Assembly (NCBI GenBank): GCA_013042125.1
Contig: JABDQS010000324.1
Span: forward strand, 1-11,335
Reading direction: 5' to 3'
DNA: 11,335 nucleotides
Origin: Eudoraea sp.
GTDB lineage: Bacteria; Bacteroidota; Bacteroidia; Flavobacteriales; Flavobacteriaceae
The notes under the pieces are model-generated. The model was not told the origin of the DNA. It did no database searches and saw only the letters and a list, made by a program, of their open reading frames with translations. Numbering within the stretch: the first letter of the stretch is position 1; each line of letters starts with the position of its first letter. Positions 7,277 through 11,335 of the stretch are shown one piece after another. The position numbers were made by a program, and so were the translations under genes.

Positions 7277-7814
7277 ATCGATTGTAGATCTTGTAAAAAA
7301 AGATTGCCATTAAGAGTCCCACCAGGGCACCAACGATCAGATCCAATGGGTAATGCACCCCCACATAGATCCTACTCAAAGAAAAAAGTAGCGGCCATAG
7401 AAAGAAGACAAAGGCCCATCTAAATTTTTTTCGAAGAAAAAGGACGATCAGTGTTGTAATAGCAAAAGAGCTTGACGCATGCCCAGAGAAAAAACTAAAG
7501 TCATTTGGTCTGCTCAGTATACGGATAAATGTACTGATCTCTTCATTATTATTGGGACGAAGTCTGGCTATAAGGGATTTAGTCATCTCCATAAGGCCCA
7601 AAACGAATCCCAATAATAAAACCGTCATCAGAATCATAGAGAATGCCTCTTTCCTGGGATATTTAAGCAAAAGTAGCAGGAAAAACAATATAAATAATGG
7701 GATCCATGTGGTGATATGAGTTGTAAGCGACCAAAACCAGTCGTATTCTTCAATTCCAAGGCTATTCAGGTAGATAAAGGTATCTCGGTCCCATTGTAAT
7801 AGCCTTTCCCACAT
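7242..7814 (-). CDS. PAP2 family membrane phosphatase
   Basis: This 190-residue integral membrane phosphatase of the type 2 phosphatidic acid phosphatase family has all three signatures: KSLIARLRP (79-87, the K-x6-RP motif), FFSGH (108-112, the SGH motif with the catalytic-loop His) and SRIYVGVHYPLD (147-158, SR-x5-H-x3-D with the nucleophilic His154). About five to six membrane segments are visible, including 36-51, 59-76, 117-127, 132-149 and 157-175. Likely substrates are undecaprenyl pyrophosphate, phosphatidylglycerol phosphate or lipid A phosphates; the sequence does not decide among them. The start lies 3 bp after the tatA stop, so the two genes are cotranscribed. Its last residues are encoded opposite the methyltransferase C-terminus, a 35-bp convergent overlap. 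Confidence 0.95.
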   Translation of the reverse strand: MWERLLQWDRDTFIYLNSLGIEEYDWFWSLTTHITTWIPLFILFFLLLLLKYPRKEAFSMILMTVLLLGFVLGLMEMTKSLIARLRPNNNEEISTFIRILSRPNDFSFFSGHASSSFAITTLIVLFLRKKFRWAFVFFLWPLLFSLSRIYVGVHYPLDLIVGALVGLLMAIFFYKIYNRFIVPYLALDRP

Positions 7815-7817
7815 CTG

Positions 7818-8093
7818 CTATTTACCTCTTTTGATGGTCCCGGAAACATCCTCAATATTCTTTTTCACCTGATTCATTTCCTTTTTTATATCGTCGGCAA
7901 TGCTTGTATCAATTCCTTGTTTATCAGCACTTTTTTTGATCTCCTGCTTAATATCTTCCGTGGCATCTTTTAATTGTCGCATTCCTTTTCCCAGTCCTTT
8001 GGCGATACCCGGGATCTTGTCGGCGCCAAAGACCATGACCACAATGAACATGATGAAGAAGATCTCTGCACCACTAATAAATAAAATTACCAT
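7818..8093 (-). CDS. tatA: Sec-independent protein translocase TatA
   Basis: This is a small twin-arginine translocase subunit of the TatA/TatE type, which oligomerises in the inner membrane to pass folded proteins. One membrane helix (about 6-22) carries a polar Glu10, followed by the FG hinge (22-23), the amphipathic helix rich in Gly, Lys and Arg (27-50) and a charged tail, 91 residues in all. I chose the second ATG at 8093 because MVILFISGAEI matches the usual Bacteroidota N-terminus; the first ATG at 8102 adds only MQA and sits right at the promoter box. Bacteroidota commonly have TatA plus TatC without a clear TatB; tatC is not in the window. PAP2 follows after 3 bp. TatB-like function cannot be excluded, but the length and GADKIP motif favour TatA. 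Confidence 0.92.
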   Translation of the reverse strand: MVILFISGAEIFFIMFIVVMVFGADKIPGIAKGLGKGMRQLKDATEDIKQEIKKSADKQGIDTSIADDIKKEMNQVKKNIEDVSGTIKRGK

Positions 8094-8106
8094 CGCTTGC
8101 ATACTA

Positions 8107-8114
8107 CAAATATA
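8107..8114 (-). promoter_or_regulatory. Possible -7 promoter box for tatA-PAP2
   Basis: On the minus strand TATATTTG matches TAnnTTTG exactly and lies between the M1 terminator and tatA. The end of the box is 4 bp before the ATG at 8102 and 13 bp before the ATG at 8093. A start about 5 bp downstream would give a leaderless mRNA for the first ATG and a short leader for the second, which supports 8093. No clear -33 element is seen. Confidence 0.45.
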
Positions 8115-8141
8115 ATCAAGTTTAGAACCCTTTTATAAAAT

Positions 8142-8172
8142 AAAAAGGTCCCGACCAAAAATAGTCAGGACC
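8142..8172 (-). terminator. Rho-independent terminator after the M1 peptidase gene
   Basis: On the minus strand GGTCCTGAC pairs with GTCGGGACC over nine base pairs including one U-G wobble, closing an 8-nt loop, and five T follow (8146-8142). The hairpin begins 23 bp after the M1 stop codon. There is no T tract on the plus-strand side, so it works in one direction. Confidence 0.85.
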
Positions 8173-8195
8173 ATTTCATATATACATAACGAAGA

Positions 8196-10505
8196 TTATT
8201 CTCCTTTAATACCTTCTTTAAATTGATTGAACTCCGAAGGAGCTTCCGTCTTGGGCCAGCTATTATTGGTAACGTCAATATCTGCTGTTTCTGCCTTTGG
8301 ATCTACTACGATCCCAACGATCTCTTGCTGAGAAGAAATTACTCTTTTTACCTCGGCATCGTTCTTCCTCCAAATTTCAGGCGGATACGTAACATTCTCC
8401 GTACTTCCGTCTGCATAGGTATACTCAACGATTAGTGGCATAGGGATACCACCTGGTTTATCAAAGGTAATTTCATAAAAGTACTTAGGTTCTTGTACCG
8501 AAGTCCTTTCCTCAACGGTCAGGTTATCCATCATAAATTCCTTAAGTGGTACTGAAACTTCACTGGGTGCCATAGCGGTCATTGTCTGGTCGAATTCCTC
8601 GCTTTCGGCATCAACAAGATATACTAGTGGTGGAAGATCGGCTTCCGTTAAATTTCTGGCCGCCATATATTCCTGCATATCATTACCCGGCTTGTTGCTT
8701 ACATAGTATTTTTTTACGCCTTTCACGCCTATATCCACATAATCCGTAGTGTAGAACCAACTTCTCCAAAACCAGTCCAGGTCAACCGCAGAGGCATCTT
8801 CCATTGTGCGGAAGAAATCTTCTGGAGTAGGATGTTTAAACATCCATCGTTGAGAATATGTTTTAAAAGCATGATCGAACAACTCTCGCCCCATTACAGT
8901 TTCCCTGAGGATATTCAATGCTGTAGCTGGTTTAGCATACGCGTTTGGACCTAACTTATACACATTTTCCGGATTGGACATGATGGGCGAAATAGTGCTT
9001 TGATCGCCACTCATATAAGGCACTATTTTGGAAGGATCTCCTCTTCTAGACGGGTATTTCTCATTTGGAGAAATGACTTCCGGGAATTCTTCACCAAACT
9101 CCTGCTCTGCCAGATATTGCATAAAAGTATCTAATCCTTCGTCCATCCAGCCCCATTGGCGCTCATCGGAATTCACGATCATTGGAAAGAAGTTGTGACC
9201 TACTTCATGAATGATCACACTTATCATACCGTATTTGGTCCTATCAGAATAGGTCCCATCTTCATTTGGTCTTCCGTAGTTCCAGCAGATCATTGGGTAT
9301 TCCATCCCCTGATTCTTTGCATGAACAGAAATGGCCTTGTGATATGGATAATCGAATGTATGAGATGAATATGATTTCAATGTACTGGCAACGGCCTTTG
9401 TAGATAGTTCTTCCCACAATGGATTCCCTTCTTTTGGATAAAGCGAGACGGCCATCACATCTTTATTCCCAATCTTTACGGCCTGCATATCCCAGATAAA
9501 TTTTCGGGAGGTAGCGAAACCGTAATCGCGGACATTTTCAGCTCTGAATTTCCAGGTTTTCTTCTCCTCAGAAAAACCTTTTTCAGCAGCTTCTGCCTCT
9601 TCCTGTGTTACTATAAGCACCGGTTTGTCGTACGACTTCTTAGCTTGCTCATAGCGATTCATCATTTCTTTGCTAAAAACTTCTTTACGATTCAGCAACA
9701 CCCCTGTGGCATCTAGCGTATGATCTGCAGGGACCGTGATATTCACGTCGTAATCTCCAAAAGGAAGGGCAAATTCCCCACTTCCCCAGAACTGGTGATT
9801 TTGCCAGCCTTCTACATCACTATATACTGCCATCCTTGGGAAGAACTGGGCAATGACATAGGCTCTATTCCCATCTTTCTCAAAATATTCATATCCGGAT
9901 CGGGCTCTGTCTACTGTGTGATTGGGAATATTGTACCACCATTTTACAGAAAAAGAGACTTTTTCCCCACTTTTCAAGGGATTGGCCAGATCTACCCGCA
10001 TCATGGTTTGATTGATCGTATAGGGAAGCGGTTTACCATTGGCATCCTTCACATATTCTATATTAAATCCCCCGTCAAATCCACTACTCATAAACTCCTT
10101 GGCAAAGGACCCTGTCGTATAGGCAACATTTACTCCATTCCCATTTCTCAAGGGCGATTTTGAATCTTTGGCACGAACGTTCTGATCTAACTGTAACCAG
10201 AGGAATTCGAGCGCTTCAGGTGCATTGTTGTGATATGTAATGGTTTCCTCTCCGTATATCTTTGCATTCTTATCATCCAACTCAATATCCATCTTGTAAT
10301 CGGCTTGCTGCTGATAATAGTTAGGACCAGGTGTCCCGGAGGCCGACCTGTACATGTTTGGAGTAGCAAACTCCTCATACATCTGCTTGAATTTGCTTTG
10401 ATTTAAATGTCCGGGGGCACGTTCTTTGGTAGTTTCCTCCTGAGCGAAAAGGATGGAAATGAACAGAATTAGCCCTGCAGTGGTGTAAAATCTTATTTTA
10501 TTCAT
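8196..10505 (-). CDS. Secreted M1 family (gluzincin) metallopeptidase
   Basis: This 769-residue zinc aminopeptidase-like enzyme probably acts in the periplasm or at the surface. Residues 1-21 form a signal peptide ending at LFAQ. An N-terminal beta domain (about 65-265) precedes the catalytic domain. The zinc site is HEVGH (433-437) with Glu456 eighteen residues later, the complete HExxH-x18-E motif. The exopeptidase loop reads GMEYP (400-404) in place of the classical GAMEN, and Tyr523 is a candidate transition-state residue. A charged, helix-prone insert (about 275-315) separates the beta domain from the catalytic core. Residues 590-769 form an extra beta-rich C-terminal region. No type IX C-terminal sorting domain is evident. 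It lies 70 bp after the DUF6702 gene on the same strand and ends at a terminator. Cleavage specificity is unknown. Confidence 0.95.
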   Translation of the reverse strand: MNKIRFYTTAGLILFISILFAQEETTKERAPGHLNQSKFKQMYEEFATPNMYRSASGTPGPNYYQQQADYKMDIELDDKNAKIYGEETITYHNNAPEALEFLWLQLDQNVRAKDSKSPLRNGNGVNVAYTTGSFAKEFMSSGFDGGFNIEYVKDANGKPLPYTINQTMMRVDLANPLKSGEKVSFSVKWWYNIPNHTVDRARSGYEYFEKDGNRAYVIAQFFPRMAVYSDVEGWQNHQFWGSGEFALPFGDYDVNITVPADHTLDATGVLLNRKEVFSKEMMNRYEQAKKSYDKPVLIVTQEEAEAAEKGFSEEKKTWKFRAENVRDYGFATSRKFIWDMQAVKIGNKDVMAVSLYPKEGNPLWEELSTKAVASTLKSYSSHTFDYPYHKAISVHAKNQGMEYPMICWNYGRPNEDGTYSDRTKYGMISVIIHEVGHNFFPMIVNSDERQWGWMDEGLDTFMQYLAEQEFGEEFPEVISPNEKYPSRRGDPSKIVPYMSGDQSTISPIMSNPENVYKLGPNAYAKPATALNILRETVMGRELFDHAFKTYSQRWMFKHPTPEDFFRTMEDASAVDLDWFWRSWFYTTDYVDIGVKGVKKYYVSNKPGNDMQEYMAARNLTEADLPPLVYLVDAESEEFDQTMTAMAPSEVSVPLKEFMMDNLTVEERTSVQEPKYFYEITFDKPGGIPMPLIVEYTYADGSTENVTYPPEIWRKNDAEVKRVISSQQEIVGIVVDPKAETADIDVTNNSWPKTEAPSEFNQFKEGIKGE

Positions 10506-10526
10506 GAAGTATTATTGAATTGATAT

Positions 10527-10543
10527 TTTTCCGGTCGGGAAAA
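10527..10543 (-). other. Small hairpin in the leader upstream of the M1 gene
   Basis: TTTTCC (10527-10532) and GGAAAA (10538-10543) form a 6-bp stem around a 5-nt loop, about 22 bp before the M1 ATG. It lacks a clean T run, so it is not a good terminator; it could be a leader structure or chance. Confidence 0.25.
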
Positions 10544-10575
10544 TAATATTTTTTAAGGAGATTAGGTCCGATAGC

Positions 10576-11082
10576 TCAGAAGATTAACATTCCTTTATTA
10601 CTTTCCCTGATGAGTACAAAACTCTTTTTCTTTTCAAGGATCTTGAAGTGTAAGATGTTTTTTTGCTCCTCAAAAATATCCATCAAAAGTTCGTTCTGAA
10701 TTTCTATAGTTTCCAACTGTTCTAATGAAATGTCCGGGATCTCCAGAAAGCAGATCATTATGTCATTATCAAATTTTTTACCAAGGAACTGATAGGGAGT
10801 TGGTTTCCCGTTGATCTTCACAAGAAACTTGGCATTTAGATATTTCTCGATGTATTCATCTGCATTCGATAATTCTTCATGAGTGCCTATCAACGTCTTT
10901 ACATCATAGCGTTCTTCCAGTACCTTTTCATAGTCGTCGATAAAAACCCGACTCGTTATCTGCAATGCCTTTCCTTTTTCATAGTATTCTATGTTGGTGA
11001 CACTTACGTAGAACTTGTGTGCCCCAAAAAGCATAAGAAGAGGCAATATCAATAAGAAAAGTCCTTTTATTCCAAATTGCAT
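10576..11082 (-). CDS. DUF6702 family protein
   Basis: This 168-residue protein belongs to the DUF6702 family, found mainly in Bacteroidota, function unknown. An N-terminal hydrophobic segment (5-20) followed by GAHKFYVSVTNIEY (20-33) points to export, with the conserved HKFYVS at or just after the cleavage site. The family pattern continues with LQITSRVFIDDYE (41-53), NGKPTPYQFLG (91-101) and the C-terminal NKGMLIF (162-168). The predicted fold is mostly beta. The ATG at 11082 gives the normal length. It lies 46 bp after the partial upstream gene and 70 bp before the M1 peptidase, all on one strand, an order I recognise as recurring in flavobacteria. Annotation as a peptidase, seen in older records for such proteins, is not supported by any motif I can see. 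Confidence 0.88.
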   Translation of the reverse strand: MQFGIKGLFLLILPLLMLFGAHKFYVSVTNIEYYEKGKALQITSRVFIDDYEKVLEERYDVKTLIGTHEELSNADEYIEKYLNAKFLVKINGKPTPYQFLGKKFDNDIMICFLEIPDISLEQLETIEIQNELLMDIFEEQKNILHFKILEKKKSFVLIRESNKGMLIF

Positions 11083-11128
11083 TTTATTTATTTTGATATA
11101 TTAAGAGCAATTCACGTGCCATTTGTAT

Positions 11129-11335
11129 TTATTCCAAACGATTATTTTTTCGATAGTCCTTGCTCTTTAGGACCAGTAAATTAAGGATCTTCATCTGATC
11201 GTCTGTTGCTACTATTGAATCGAACTGTTCATCTACCTCACAATAGTACATAAAATCTGCTATGCTTTCTTCCGGGATCCCAAGGCGTTTTACGAAAATA
11301 CTGTCTGGATAAAAATTTCGAACGCGCTCCGTAAG
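11129..11335 (-). CDS. C-terminal part of a probable carboxypeptidase-like regulatory domain protein (partial)
   Basis: An open minus-strand frame enters from the window edge and ends with TAA at 11131-11129, giving 68 residues (start LTERVRNFYP, end KNNRLE). It is shown by translation on the complementary strand and has no stop before the edge. Features include VKRLGIPEE, then ADFMYYCEVDEQFDSI, then a helix MKILNLLVLKSKDYRK. This resembles the helical C-terminal tail of exported Bacteroidota proteins that carry an N-terminal carboxypeptidase-type regulatory beta-sandwich and commonly precede DUF6702 and M1 genes. That identification rests on recalled gene order and tail pattern, since the diagnostic domain is outside the window. 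It probably shares a transcript with the DUF6702 gene 46 bp downstream. Confidence 0.65.
   Translation of the reverse strand, partial: LTERVRNFYPDSIFVKRLGIPEESIADFMYYCEVDEQFDSIVATDDQMKILNLLVLKSKDYRKNNRLE

Noticed and set aside
9720..10163. 147-codon plus-strand open frame inside the M1 peptidase gene
   Set aside because: It is antisense to well-supported peptidase sequence and carries no domain or plausible start context.
11113..11118. CACGTG palindrome in the gap before DUF6702
   Set aside because: Six bases are too few to call an operator, and no flanking symmetry or promoter box supports it.
1..11335. Search by eye for CRISPR arrays, tRNA genes, insertion-sequence ends, toxin-antitoxin or phage genes
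   Set aside because: No regularly spaced repeats, cloverleaf-like sequences, terminal inverted repeats, transposase or defence motifs were seen; the genes are tightly packed ordinary chromosomal families.

Overview
The window looks like an ordinary chromosomal stretch of a member of the Bacteroidota, most likely a marine-type Flavobacteriaceae. The evidence is a PorP/SprF protein paired with a PD40/OmpA protein of the type IX secretion and gliding kind, a DUF6702 protein beside an M1 peptidase, a short TatA, no Shine-Dalgarno-like sites, and several TAnnTTTG (-7 type) promoter boxes. The base composition is moderately AT-rich. The assignment comes from recognised protein families and gene order, not from a search.

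Layout. (1) Bases 1-2847, plus strand: the 3' part of a porP/sprF-like gene, then a PorE-like TPR/PD40/regulatory-domain/OmpA gene 14 bp downstream, closed by a strong terminator at 2818-2847. (2) Bases 2890-3578, plus strand: a small lipoprotein gene of unknown function, ending 2 bp from the convergent MFS gene. (3) Bases 3581-6568, minus strand: transcription order is GNAT acetyltransferase, kynureninase, MosC/YbjJ-like MFS transporter, with short gaps. Kynureninase may have its own promoter, overlapped by a perfect 12-bp palindrome. (4) Bases 6635-7276, plus strand: a class I cation-dependent O-methyltransferase, divergent from the GNAT gene and overlapping the convergent PAP2 gene by 35 bp. 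(5) Bases 7242-8114, minus strand: tatA followed by a PAP2 phosphatase as a two-gene unit. (6) Bases 8142-11335, minus strand: the 3' end of a probable carboxypeptidase-like regulatory domain protein, then DUF6702, then a secreted M1 metallopeptidase, closed by a terminator at 8142-8172.

How the genes fit together. The first pair should form outer-membrane and periplasmic parts that help a type IX secretion substrate reach the surface; that substrate is probably encoded upstream of the window. The GNAT-kynureninase-MFS group suggests catabolism or NAD-related processing of kynurenines, with transport, but no other pathway enzyme is present. The M1/DUF6702/regulatory-domain group is a cell-envelope cluster whose joint role is unknown.

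I saw no CRISPR array, tRNA, rRNA, insertion sequence, phage gene or defence system, and no gene-free stretch above about 120 bp. I do not see a previously undescribed system here. The best leads are the palindrome at the kynureninase promoter, the DUF6702/M1 association and the unassigned lipoprotein.
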